Source: Lytechinus pictus (lineage: Eukaryota; Echinodermata; Echinoidea; Temnopleuroida; Toxopneustidae). From it: 64,000 nucleotides of DNA. The notes below the pieces were generated by a model. The model had not been told where the DNA came from and ran no database searches. It saw nothing but the letters and a program-made list of their open reading frames with translations. A program made the position numbers and the translations under genes. This document shows positions 10,405 to 22,000 of the stretch, in pieces (the first letter of the stretch is position 1; each line of letters begins with the position of its first letter). Location of the stretch: NCBI RefSeq assembly GCF_037042905.1, contig NC_087247.1, positions 43,809,920 to 43,873,919 of the forward strand. The letters are read 5' to 3'.

Positions 10405-12118
10405 TTCATTTCATTTCGTTTATTTCCATTTTCAACAATTACAGTTTATTTTGTACATTTTAACATAAAAATAACAAAACATATTTCAAGTATTCCTGTA
10501 CAAAAATTATATTCAAGATTATTACATATTAGGTTGGAAATGGAGGAGGCGGCTAAAAAGCGGAGCTTGTAGAGTGCAGCCTCCTAATAAATATTTTTGT
10601 AGTTGCATAACATATAAAAATCAAAATAACAACTAGAGCATGAACCAGTTAAATTAAAAGGAAATAGGGGAAATTAAAATAGAAAAGGAAGTAAGAAAAA
10701 GAGAGATTAAAGGTCTCCAGAATCCAGCCCCAGCACTCACAGACGGACCTCGTTGATCAACAGGAAAACGAAAGAGATGGAAAAGCGTACGTGACATGAT
10801 AATCATGTTTGATTTAAAAAAAAATACAAAAGTTTGAGTGATGAAGAGTTAAATTCAATGGTTATCTTGGAGAAATTTTTTGAACTTATATTTGAAAGAA
10901 TTAAGGCTTGGTGATTCTTTGATGTTTTTATTAATAGTTCCCCAGAGTCTAGGGCCTACAAAAGTAAAAATAGATTTTGCAAGGATGGTCCGGGGTAGTG
11001 GTAAATGGAATTCATCTGATTGACGTGTGGGATATTTGTGAAGAGTTTTGTTTTTGTTAAATGAAGAATCAAATATGAATGGTAACATATTATTGTTTAA
11101 CTGATACATGAATTGACCTAAGTTATATTGGTACAGTGTTTTTATTTTTAGAATGTTATTGTTAAAAAACAACTCATCTGCGTGAGATCTCAAGGACAAG
11201 TTGAAAATAACACGCAATGCCTTCTTTTGTAAAAGTAATATTCTATCAAGGTAGGTTGAGTGTGTATTTCCCCAAACAATTGCTCCATAATTTAAATATG
11301 GTAAAATTAATGTTGAATAAAGCATTTTTAGGGAGGAAGTTGGAAGAAAAAACTTAACTTTGTTAATAACACCAATATTGCGTGAAATTGTACGACACAT
11401 AAAGTCAATGTGTGTTTTCCAAGACAATTTGTTGTCTATTATGAGACCTAAAAATTTTGTTGTAGTAACAACTTCAATGTCTTTATTGTCCAATTTGATA
11501 TTAAATGGCAATTGTTCTAAAGAATTGCTAAAAAGCATGCATTTCGTTTTTTGTACATTAATTGACAATTTGTTAGCCCTAATCCATTGTACCAATTTAT
11601 CAAGTTCAGTGTTCAGTACATTTATTAAAATATCGGGGTTAGGATGAGAGTATACTACATTTGAATCATCTGCAAAAAAGGACATAAGATAATATTTCAG
11701 AGGAGTTCTGGATGTCATTTATATAGATTATAAATAAAAGAGGGCCCAGGAGGCTGCCTTGGGGAACACCCCAGTTAACATTTTGTAGAGAAAATTTTTG
11801 TTCATTTATGCTTACGAATTGTTTACGATTTACGAGGTAGTTTCTGAACCACTCCAAGGCCTTCCCACGAACTCCGTAATTTTCAAGTTTGTAGAGCAGT
11901 ATTTCATGATTTATAGTGTCAAAGGCCTTGGAGAGGTCCAGAAAAACACCTATTGTATGTTCAAAGTTGTCAATAGCTTTTGTGATTTTGTCAATAAATG
12001 AGAGAGTGGCATGAGATGTACTATGTTTTTGGCGAAATCCAAATTGAAAATCAGAGATTATATTATATTTATTCAAAAAAATGTAATAATCTTGTGTAGA
12101 TCACCCTTTCCATAACTT
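10405..12118 (-). mobile_element. 5'-truncated LINE (Jockey/CR1/L2-type)
   Basis: Minus-strand non-LTR retrotransposon. The RT-coding part is at 10855-12118, then about 450 bp of 3' sequence ends in the GAAAT-type repeat seen as TTTCATTTCATTTCG at 10405. The 5' end stops near 12118, just inside the RT domain, so this is a dead-on-arrival copy. Confidence 0.85.
10855..12118 (-). pseudogene. LINE reverse transcriptase fragment with frameshifts
   Basis: Reverse transcriptase core of a LINE ORF2. On the minus strand, 12076-11666 encodes FQFGFRQKHSTSHA, the catalytic motif-A FLDLSKAFDT and GVPQGS. The frame then shifts near 11700, and 11718-10855 carries the motif-C FADD followed by the thumb and C-terminal region (KTKCMLFS, FLGLIIDNKLSWKTHI, PRLWG). 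A second shift lies in the T-run near 12072: VMERVIYTRLLHFF is read upstream in another frame. No endonuclease domain is present. It is non-functional as read. Confidence 0.9.
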
Positions 12119-12216
12119 TAGACAAAGTTATGAAGAATTAAGAAGTAAGATTTAATAAATGCAGGTCTGAATAGAATCTCACATGGAAATAAAAAGAGAA
12201 AAAAGAGCTGGGTAGG

Positions 12217-12312
12217 AATATAATAATAAAAAAAAATTCTCGAAACAGAGGTTCGAATCAGGGTCCTCGCACTCATCAAAACAATGGCATTACAGATTTG
12301 GCCACAGACCGT
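12217..12312 (-). mobile_element. Possible tRNA-derived SINE head
   Basis: The minus strand holds a pol III B-box-like GATTCGAACC (12250-12259) and, about 40 bases before it, an A-box-like TGTGGCCAAATCTG. An (ATT)n and T-rich tail follows at 12217-12238. No cloverleaf could be built convincingly, so this is a SINE or a degenerate tRNA relic. Confidence 0.4.
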
Positions 12313-12959
12313 TCGCCGCTCATTTTCGGGGTTTTTAATGATATATGAATCAAAGTCCGTTTGCCGCTGTTGCCTCATAATGCTTCGGCAATTCAACTGC
12401 AATTCCAATCATTTCGCGATGGATATTGCCGTGTTTTTTGTGGTTCCTTGACTTTGCTACGTAATGACATTTCATAATTTTTGTTCAGTCGTGAAGACGA
12501 ATGTCTATGTTTTTTATTGATTATAAAATCAATTTGACGCAAGTGTGATTTCTAAGTGAAAATATGCTTTGTTTTTTCACATATATTTCTGGAAAAAATT
12601 TATTTGTTTCTAAGCTAAATATCGGTTACCAAAATATGTTAAATGCGCATTTCATTTTACTGTTCAGAAAATTCAAACTTTTATCTATATAATAAGACCA
12701 ATCTTGTGAGGAATAAACAATTCTAAGAGCAAAAAACGCTGATTGGAAAGGTCGTCTTCAATGGGCTGCTCACTGCACTTGGTGTGACGTCACTCAGCTG
12801 GAGCTCGGCGGAGGACCGTTGAAGGCAGAAATATGCCATGAAAATAAGTCATTTTTGATAGCTGATTTCTGCAAACTCTAATCACTATTTTAAAAAGTGA
12901 AGTTATATATCTGATTAGTAATACTTCCCCTTTACAATGATGACCACAAAAGTCATTAT
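12313..12959. other. Spacer of probable repeat origin
   Basis: AT-rich, with a GC-richer block at 12750-12840 holding TGTGACGTCACTCAGC. No supported gene. Confidence 0.35.
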
Positions 12960-13233
12960 AAAATACTTTTGATTCTTCGGGTGTGTACTTTAAATCTTAA
13001 GCAACAAAGTTTAATTTTCAATATCTAATCTTCAATAAATTGAACATGATTGTTTAAACGGTTAAACAAATACTGTAAGGTTCATATAGTAAACAGCGTT
13101 GTATAAAATCTTTAACTGCGTTTTTACTGTGCGTGGGACACGATTTTGCAAAGGGAACATCAAGATTCATTAACTAGACACTTTGGGCAATACAAAAACG
13201 TTGATTAAAAATATATTATGATGGTGCACAGGA
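12960..13233 (+). repeat. Uninterrupted copy of the repeat that hosts the 4.4-kb fold-back element
   Basis: Its first part (to 13133) is the complement of 7612-7740 and its second part is the complement of 4346-4438. At 13132-13133 a single CG replaces the whole 3.2-kb insertion, so this is a paralogous empty site. Confidence 0.85.
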
Positions 13234-14041
13234 ACTCCCATTTCCGACTCGACTACAATAATGCAGTCATACATGGTATAGGTTCGTTGTTGACAACTAG
13301 GCTGAAAACGTAGCCTATAGACTGCCCAGCGGGCAATCAATTTTTGCTGAAATCATATATTTATCAGCAGAGACATAATGAAGATGAAAATATGTTGTTT
13401 GGAATATTTAATATCATGCAAAATGCAGGAAACATCCATAAAGTAGGCATATCGTTCGCACACCTCAGCTATATGGTGAAAATAGGCCCAAAACGCACGA
13501 TTTCTATGTACGCACCATATTGAAAAGGGGGCTGAATTCATTTCCAATTACTGACATATATTTTCTTAAAGTAGAGATACCGTATAGATGAAAGGAACGA
13601 TATTATGCTTGACAGGAAATATATCAAAGGAAGTACACTAAAAAAGAAAATAAATTTCTGAATCGATTTTCGACAATTTTTTATGCAAGAAATCTCCCAA
13701 ACTAATGATATGCAAATTTCATGACGTAATTTGCATATGTAAACAATAATTTCTGCTCGTGAAATTTTGCATGTCTCTTTTGCACTACTTGAACAATATA
13801 TTTTGAAAGTTTCATACAAAACAAGCATGGCTTGGCTGAGATATTCTTCCTTGACTTCATGCTATGTGTAGAATGTCAAAAAAATGGTGAAATAGGGCCA
13901 TTTTGTAGTGACGTCATATATTATGTCATTTCGGCAGGAAGACCACGGATAAAACCTGGCAGCAATGCATTTTTGTAAACTCCAGGGTCCATGCCATCCA
14001 GCTATGGGGTCATTTGCTTGTCCGGCTTTCGGTTGAATATA
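13234..14041. other. Spacer, nothing recognised
   Basis: No domain-bearing frame on either strand. Confidence 0.35.
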
Positions 14042-14049
14042 TCTTCTGG

Positions 14050-14413
14050 CAGTGGCGTACCTAGGATTTTCCACAGGGGGGGGCAAAACCGTCCGCCAAA
14101 AAAATTGACAAGCAAAAAAAAAAAAAAAAAAAGTCTTCAATCACAAATAAAGGATTTTGTACCAGAGAAAAAATTTGACAAGCAAAAAAAAAAAAAACAC
14201 ACAAAAAAAACAAGGTCTTCTAGCTCGTCAGGGGGGGGGGGGGGCAATAAAGGTCTTCAAGCTCGTCAGGGGGGGGGGGGGCAATAAAGGTCTTCAAGCT
14301 CGTCAGGGGGGCAAAAAAGATCTTTCAAGCTCGTCAGGGGGGCAGGGATACGTCCTTTGCATGGGTTATGGCTCGTCAGGGGGACAGACTGCCCCCGCGT
14401 AGGTACGCTAGTG
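14050..14413. mobile_element. hAT-like MITE with internal G-rich tandem repeats
   Basis: Termini are CAGTGGCGTACCTAGG and the inverted GTAGGTACGCTAGTG. It is flanked by TCTTCTGG (14042-14049) and TCTCCTGG (14414-14421), an 8-bp target duplication with one mismatch, as in hAT elements. Inside are two ATTTGACAAGCAAAAA-type segments and about five copies of a unit built on TCTTCAAGCTCGTCAGG and G runs. Confidence 0.85.
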
Positions 14414-14683
14414 TCTCCTGGGCTGCCGGACTATATTCTATTTCATTTTTGAACAAAATTATTTTGAACAACTTTAAACTGTATGATGAATAATTTGCTC
14501 TCGATTATTGATGCGGAGATTGGCATTCCATAGAATTGTGGTCTATGTTAGCTTAGGATTAAAGATCTTACGCACCAACAGTCTTCATTATAGCCCCACC
14601 TCAAATACTCATATCCCATAATGCAACATTCTGTGCAGTGTAGTCTTGTAATATAGGTCCATTTGAATTATAACACACTAAAT

Positions 14684-15086
14684 GGTAAATTGCCAATTCG
14701 TCTACTGCCAACTCGTCCACTCATCCCATGGTCCACTTTCATTTAATCTAATGCCATTCCGTCCATCAACATTTCGTCTAACAACTATTTGGTCCAATGA
14801 ACATTTCGTCCAACCATCACTACGTCTTATCACCATTTCGTCTATGACCATTTCGTCTCATAACCAGTTGGTCTAATATCCATTTCATTTTCATTCATTT
14901 TACACAATTAACACTTAGTCCAATTAGAACAAATGGTATATGGACTAAATGGCTATTGGACCTTCTGGTTATTAGACGAAATGGTTAGTGGACGAATTGG
15001 CAATTAGACCATGTGGATGGTGGACGAACTGATGGTAGACCAAATGATAGTAGACGAGTTGGCAATTGGACGAATTGGGAATAACC
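14684..15086. mobile_element. 403-bp fold-back element of degenerate ATTTCGTC units, 8-bp TSD
   Basis: Termini are GGTAAATTGCCAATTCG and the complement of CGAATTGGGAATAACC. It is flanked by perfect CACTAAAT copies (14676-14683 and 15087-15094). Each arm is a run of degenerate 15-20-bp units on the theme CCATTTCGTCTA (left) or TAGACGAAATGG (right). A second copy is at 51871-52420. Confidence 0.85.
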
Positions 15087-15094
15087 CACTAAAT

Positions 15095-15974
15095 ATCTAC
15101 TCAATGCATTTATTACTAATTTTGTTATCAAGTAGCAAAGTATATACTTTTCCTCTTAAAAGAAATTGAGTTTCTCTACACAAATAAGATTACAGGTCAA
15201 TTTATCCTCTGTATTACTAATAGTTATTTCAAAATGTATATTTTAAGACTAACCATTTATCATACATAGTCAATGAGAGACAACATACCGTTTTGGTCAG
15301 TTTGCTCCCCCTTTACCAAATTCAACGCTATGAGAATACCAACCAAATTCATAAAAAAGAATCACTGGATATTTCATCAAAATTGGACGAAAAGTAACAA
15401 AGTTATGACATTTCAAAATGTTGCATTATTTTGAATAAACGCATTTGGCAGTGATATGCGCTATCTAAGCATGTTGGTATTATTTATTATTAACAGTTTT
15501 ATGCAGGTCCTTATTAATATGCAACGAGCGAGCTGATGATGTCATCTCTATACTTTCGTATATTATTGTATGTTTGGTCAAGTGTTGTCCACGAACAATG
15601 TATATGGAAATATATGAGAGACTACTGATTAACAGTGTGAGAAAATCACAATACACGTAACGGACTTGCCACAGATCCCATGATTTTTCTAACGTAGGAT
15701 TGGGTGTGAGTAAATGCGTTCATTATCATCTCCATTAACAAATAATGATTATTGGAACTTAAACATCAATGAATCTTTATTGTGAAAATGAAGGCAATTT
15801 AGCCCTTGTGAGCTACAGGGAAGCTAATTTCCCCAAAGCCTACTCACAAAAGTCTCATTCCCCGCCTATCCATTTCAGTCCACAGCATGCAACCAACACA
15901 ACATTTATGTTGGTTGCTACTTTTGTGACCCTCCCTCTTTGTTGGGTTTTTTGGAAAGTAGACTTCGTAGTTAA
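15095..15974. other. Spacer with repeat remnants
   Basis: 15350-15560 resembles decayed copies of the family with a TCATCAAAAT..GTTATGACATTT core. A perfect 10-bp hairpin GCAACCAACA/TGTTGGTTGC sits at 15889-15917. No gene is visible. Confidence 0.4.
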
Positions 15975-16052
15975 AAGTTCATTTATTTATTTCTTTCACA
16001 AAAATTTATACATGGCAGTTGACATGGTTTAAAAAAAAAAAAAAAAAAAAAC
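15975..16052 (-). repeat. Possible LINE 3' tail plus poly(A)
   Basis: TTCATTTATTTATTTC on the + strand looks like the reversed 3' terminal repeat of LINEs like the one at 10405. An A20 run follows at about 16031-16050. It is weakly supported. Confidence 0.3.
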
Positions 16053-18760
16053 TGATTATTAACATAGCAAACATGCATTGAAGTGGTCACATACTGTTTT
16101 CATTTACATTAAGAAATGGGATTCAGGACAAAAAAAAAGTTACACAAGACTGACATTTTGCAAGAAAGGGGAGACCTTATAAAGAAGTCGGACTTGTTAG
16201 AATTGACCATGAATTATCTCGGAATACTCACATATCTAGTGTGAGAGAGAAGTTATTACAAAACATTTGTGTCATCAGCAAACTACGCCAAAAATATGTA
16301 CTTCTTGCTTTGTACATACTTTAGTTTTGTTATTTTTATCTCATTGCATCATTATGGGATAATAGATATCCTAAATTATAAGTACTCTATTGTAAAATAC
16401 AAATATAAGAAAAGTACTCTATTGTAAAAGAGATTTGTAAGAATAGCTCCCTCATTTACATAAGTTGCACATACAAAACCATTGTTTGAGGAATAAATTT
16501 AATAATTACAATAATGAAATTTCTTTTTAAACATCACCCTCATAATCAATGTAACGTGTTACATGAATTGGACAGTTCATAGATACCAAAATTATAATAA
16601 AGTATCATATATTATTATGCTTTTGCAAAACATTCTGAAATACACTTCGTTCAGACACAGTGGAACACTGCCATCAGATGTAACTGTTGTAAAAAAAATA
16701 TGAATTTATTCAAACGGAAGCTTAAGAGATTTCACATGTTTTGATCTTCAAAAAATAAACAATACAAATTTATATTCCACAGAGTTTTGGGTCTTGGATT
16801 GTGAGTTCTTTTTATTCTTTTCACTGTCCTTTTTTTTTTTTTTTTTTTTTTTTGGGGGGGGGGGTTTCCTTGATAAAATATAACTATTAATTCATCTTTT
16901 CCTATGAATTTGTGTATTGTTATGGTGACCGTCGAGACAAGCCCTCTAGGATTTTATACAGCAGCCAATTTCCATTTTAATGACGCAAGTTTATCTCAAT
17001 CATAATGTTGTATTCTAATTGTCATATTTATACCTGTTAGTGTAAATATTTTTGTATGGAATGGAAAAAATGAAATTGAATTTAACTTACATGTAGAATT
17101 GCTCCCCTCCCATAAAAACAAAACTGGAGTAATTGTATTCATATGAATCAGCGTAAGATGACATAAACGCGATATCATCAATGAGCGGGCTGGCTTGATT
17201 TAGAAAATGTTTTACTAGTCACATGAAATATAGCAAAGCAGGAAAATTATGCCTCCAAATTTTTTATCCAACCGTGTAGATTCAGATGAATTTCGAAAAA
17301 AAACCCAGTAAATTGCTAATATTCTGGAATAAATAGAGTTTATTATACAATTGATTAATTGTGGGACTGAAATCCTGGCGAAACACTGCTTGTTGGTTGG
17401 TCGAGTTTAGTGTGGATGTGGCGCTATCCATCGATATCCGATGATTTCCACCAGGCTAAGCGAGAGGGATTCCACCCTCCCCTGTACAGCTCTCGCCATT
17501 CGATTTTGCTATTAATTTCACTGTGTGTGAAATATAGATTCACCGAAGAAAGGCGTTGTGGAGTATTAAAATATGTTGAGTATTTTGTTTAATAAACATC
17601 GTTTTTTAGATTTAACAGTTAGTACTCGTGCTTGAGTTTTCCTTGCGCCATCACCATGATAAGTTCTTTGTTAATACTATCGTTTTTGTGGGGGTGGAGG
17701 GGAGTTAAACATATAGAGACATAATAATGTAGATGTTGGATCAATCTGTTCTTCTTTCTCGCAAATTCTCCTTTATTTCCTTTTAATTTGTCGAGTCAAA
17801 CATGTCAAATTGACCGCCATCGTGTATCATTATTTCACTCATCACCGATATCTAATTTACAAATCAAATTGCGCACATCACGCCACAGAGCGTATAAAAA
17901 GAGATATAACACATATCAAATAACCAAACCGCCAATAACTTTTCAATTTAAATCTTCCAATTGTTCATAATTTCTCAATTTTATTGAGGTTGAAGCATCT
18001 GTTTTCAGCATTAGATGCGATTTCGTCAAGTTCAAGATAAACTTTTATTCCTTATTTTTTCTATCAGTTGAAACTTAAAAGTGTTAGAAGTAATTTAATT
18101 GCTTCTCTGCATGGTATTCGGGTGATATAGATGGCAGATGTGTTGACAAATAGCAAGAGAAAGTGAAAAAACCGGCATTCATATAAAGAAATACATTAAT
18201 TTATATTTCTCAGACAGGCTTGAATACTCCTTTTGTCAGCAAAATGATCCTAATTATTTGTGTTTAAAGATACATTTGAAGGAATTCATTTTGATAAAGG
18301 GCATATGGCATGATTGTTTTTTACTTTTTGAGAGAGAATTTAAGGATTCTTAAGGGAAACTTGCAGAGTTATTCAGTTAAGTCGAACATTTACTGTTATA
18401 TTTCATCACAAATACTGATAACGAAATTGAGAAATGCACAATGCATAAACATTACTCTGTACAGTAGTCTGAAGTGGAAATAAAACGAGATGAAATCTCA
18501 TTCCTGAAAAGATGAATGCAGAAATTACATAAAGATTGGGAAATCGCTTTTCAGGTCACATATGTTAACGGTGTAACCAGTGAAAAAGTAATTGTGTACA
18601 ATGATTATTTTAATGCCACCTAAATGCATTTTACATTAACGTAGGAATCATGTGAGTTTGGCGAAAAATAAAATCAATAATATCAGTTTTGCTTAACCAA
18701 CCAGGCCTAGTTCATGACGCATTGAGTTGAATTTGCGCATGTGCATTTGTAAAAAAAAAT
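16053..18760. other. Upstream spacer of gene A, nothing coding recognised
   Basis: AT-rich. It contains a T-run plus G-run (16830-16863) of the type that ends hAT-like MITEs here. I see no exon with a domain and no RNA gene. Confidence 0.35.
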
Positions 18761-18778
18761 ACACACACACACACACAA
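18761..18778 (+). repeat. (CA)n microsatellite
   Basis: Short dinucleotide run about 45 bp before the putative CCAAT/TATA pair of gene A. Confidence 0.9.
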
Positions 18779-18810
18779 AACGACTATTGACCAGTGATTG
18801 AAAACGAATT

Positions 18811-18827
18811 CCATTGGAGGATATAAA
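18811..18827 (+). promoter_or_regulatory. Putative CCAAT (inverted) and TATA box of gene A
   Basis: CCATTGG followed closely by TATAAA, about 160 bp before the start codon at 18986. The spacing to a start site near 18853 would be normal. This is inferred from motifs only. Confidence 0.35.
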
Positions 18828-18985
18828 TTTAGTGATAAATGGCGTATCGCCGCATTTGCAGCACCAAGGGATCCTGTGAATACCATCCAAAGTTCTTTCA
18901 TTCGAAGAAGAAGGTAAATATTGGCTGAAATCTAGAACTTGGACATCTGAAGCAAAGATTCATAAAAGGGAAAAGGATTTCAGTC

Positions 18986-19088
18986 ATGTTTTATTTTGAG
19001 GATCATAGGCATCACAGAAGATCGCTGATTCTAATCGCTGTGGTTGTAGCAACTTTAGCTTCATTATGTCAGTCACAGCAAGGCACAG
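18986..19088 (+). CDS. Gene A exon 1: signal peptide
   Basis: ATG at 18986. The 103-nt exon ends in phase 1 at donor GTAATG. It encodes MFYFEDHRHHRRS, then the hydrophobic core LILIAVVVATLASLC and QSQQGT. This is a typical signal peptide with a basic n-region and likely cleavage near SLC-QSQ. Confidence 0.8.
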
Positions 19089-22000
19089 GTAATGTGACAA
19101 CAAATTTACACATCTACGCTTATTTGGGAAATGTGGAAGATAAGGGGTAAATCTAGGGGGTAATTCCTAAGGTTTTGTAATCATCATTAAGAAGTTTCAT
19201 TTCAAGCGTTTTTTTTCTTCATATGTATCAAATGAAGAATACAATATAAAAATTACAAAAAAATGGTGCATCAAAATTGAGGTAAATTGGCAATAAATCT
19301 TAGATGCATATACAAATACCAATAGCTTGATTACACATGATGTAGAAAACATGAGAAAAGGGAAGCAGAGCTTGTAGAAAATTGAGTGCCTCGGAGATTA
19401 AATACAATTTCTAAGTCATATAGTCAAAATAAGATTGTATATTGTATCTGTGAGCAAAAATCCACATTGTAAAAAGTGGTTACCGAAAAGGTACGTTATT
19501 GGCATGACTTTACGCAATAAACAAAAGTATATGCAATTCAAATGCAGGAGCTCCCGTTTTAAACACAGTGCAATCCGTATTTTATCGATCTCCTTATACT
19601 CGTAAGGTGCATATTTTTATTATAATTTCATTTTGTATACTGGATTTTTCTTAATGTACCATTAGTTTTACCATAGATTATAACATTATTGTTTTATGCT
19701 GCATGTGCAATTGTTATACCTTTGTAAATACATACATTTCAGCTTTTCAGCTGCAATATGTGTATGCTTGTTTTACTGGAAATGAATAAACCATGAAATG
19801 AATGAATATATCAAATTATTGACCATTATACGTTTCCTTTAAAAAAAAAAAAGTAAAAATATCACTGTAAAAATCCGTTTAGTATATCCGGTAAAATGTT
19901 TAGGGTGTTATACAGCGTTTTATAGGTTCTGTTTTATCTTTCTTGAGAGTAATGATGGATTGTTTAAAATTACTTTATTCCATTTTCGCAGAGACAGACA
20001 TGGTAACAGAGGAATCCTCGTCTTTCAGTTTTAGCTCGGGTGATCCTAGCCTACCATGTATCTACAGTGGAGTACCCTATATGCATGGTGAATCGTGGAA
20101 ACTTGACGTGTGCACCCTTTGCAGCTGTGACAATGCTACAGTTACCTGTGTCATCGAGAGTTGCCAGGCCGCCTTCTGTGTAGAACCCATCAAACCGGAT
20201 GGAGAATGTTGCTACTACTGCCCATTCAGTGAGTTAATAAAATCATTCCGATGTTATAGCTGTTTCAAAACCGTACGCGATCGTACATTTATTCTGCCTG
20301 AAATGCAATTGGAAATATCATCAATAGAAAAAAAAACTTTTACATTATTTTGTTAAGGAATTAGTAGAATTACCAGTAGCCAGTGTCATCAGTAACGGCC
20401 TTGTGTGTGTAAAAATGAAAATTCCATCAGAATCGGGCAAGGAACAACAATAAAGTTATGACATTCTAAAATTTTGCCTTATTTCAAACAGTTCTCTGCA
20501 CGTCCTCATGAGTATGCAATGAAGAAGCTGTGGATATCCTATTCCTCTTATCCTTTTGTACTTTATTATGAAATTTATGTAAAAAATGTCCTCCAAGAAT
20601 TAAAAAAATGGATTGACTCATGATTTAATTTGTACAACAATCACTGCAGCAAGGGAAACATTTCATACTCACATGCATGAAAATATGAAATGTTTATGAT
20701 TTCTTGTAAGAACATAAGAAAAGGGAAAATATGGCAATTACATTTTATTCCACATAATTTATTGCATATTCATGACGACGTGCATGTAAATTTTCACAAA
20801 ATATTTATAAATGTTAACATTCAATTTTTTTTCTTTGTCAACATAAATTTTCAGCATTTTGCTCGGTGAATTTACTCTATTTTATATATAGATCCTTTAA
20901 TTTTAGCACAGATTACCCATTTGATATCGATTGAACAATAATGATTTTTCATATATTATGTATGTGTTATCAACAAACGCATTTCGGGGCTTGTACTAGT
21001 GATTTTTTGTCTGTTTGAAGAGCAAAAGAAAATTTAAATTTGGTAATGATAGTGCAGATACAATTGGGTTTAAAGGTAAGATATTGACATCAAACGCAAT
21101 TTATTCGAGTAGAGATATTTTTTGTGGGGACGACTTCTGCGACACAATCTGTTTTTTTTTACTTAAATAAAGATAGTCAAAGAAAAAAATATGTAAATAC
21201 AAATCGTTCCAATCTTAACCTATCATAATGCAAAACTCAAATTTATTTTAAGATCTGCATGTTGACATACTTATCCTCTGCCACGAGACGTTCTTATTTA
21301 TCAACAATCTCTAAAAATATTTATATTACAGATGTCAAAGTAAAATTTGTAAAACCCAAGATAACCAGTGAGGGCACCATTGCCGAGGGAAGGGAGAATC
21401 AAATCTCCCTCGATGTGCCGATCAAATTCCAGGAACTCAGGGAAACGACGGGTGTCTCTGGTGAGAACTTGTGGACTCTAAGTGCATGGACATCACCCAA
21501 CCAAGACGGCAGAGGACAGAGGTAAATATAAGGACATTCAAAAAATCAAAGATCCTTTTCAAATTTCCTATAGATTTAGGTTTATTTTTCACCGTGCGGT
21601 AAAAACATGATTTGTTCTTTTTTAGGTAGAATTTTACATTTATAATCTTGTGTTTAGATATTTTACTCTGTTGATCAATAAAAAGTTTTGCAATCACAAG
21701 GCAGACGCTTTTTGGAACGTTGAGAATATATTGTCAAAAACCTTCATGACAAAGAAGCCTTTGTTAAAAATCGATGAGGGTCGTCCGGGACTTACGGACA
21801 AACGACATATTTCGTCAGCTCCGAATCTTAGGACGATCTGCTGTCGCGGTTCACAAAGTTTTGACAAAGTCCTCTAACTAAGCAGTCCATTGTGATTTGA
21901 TGGGTATTTTCAATGTTGTAGAGTCCGTCCCAGTTGAAGTTGTAAATATTCGCTGTTATCACTTTACCGTTTACCAAAGAAAGTCCAGCAGTTGGGCTTA

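Noticed and set aside
14157-14402. SSSGGGG-rich open frames
   Set aside because: Translation of the G-rich tandem repeats of the hAT-like MITE.
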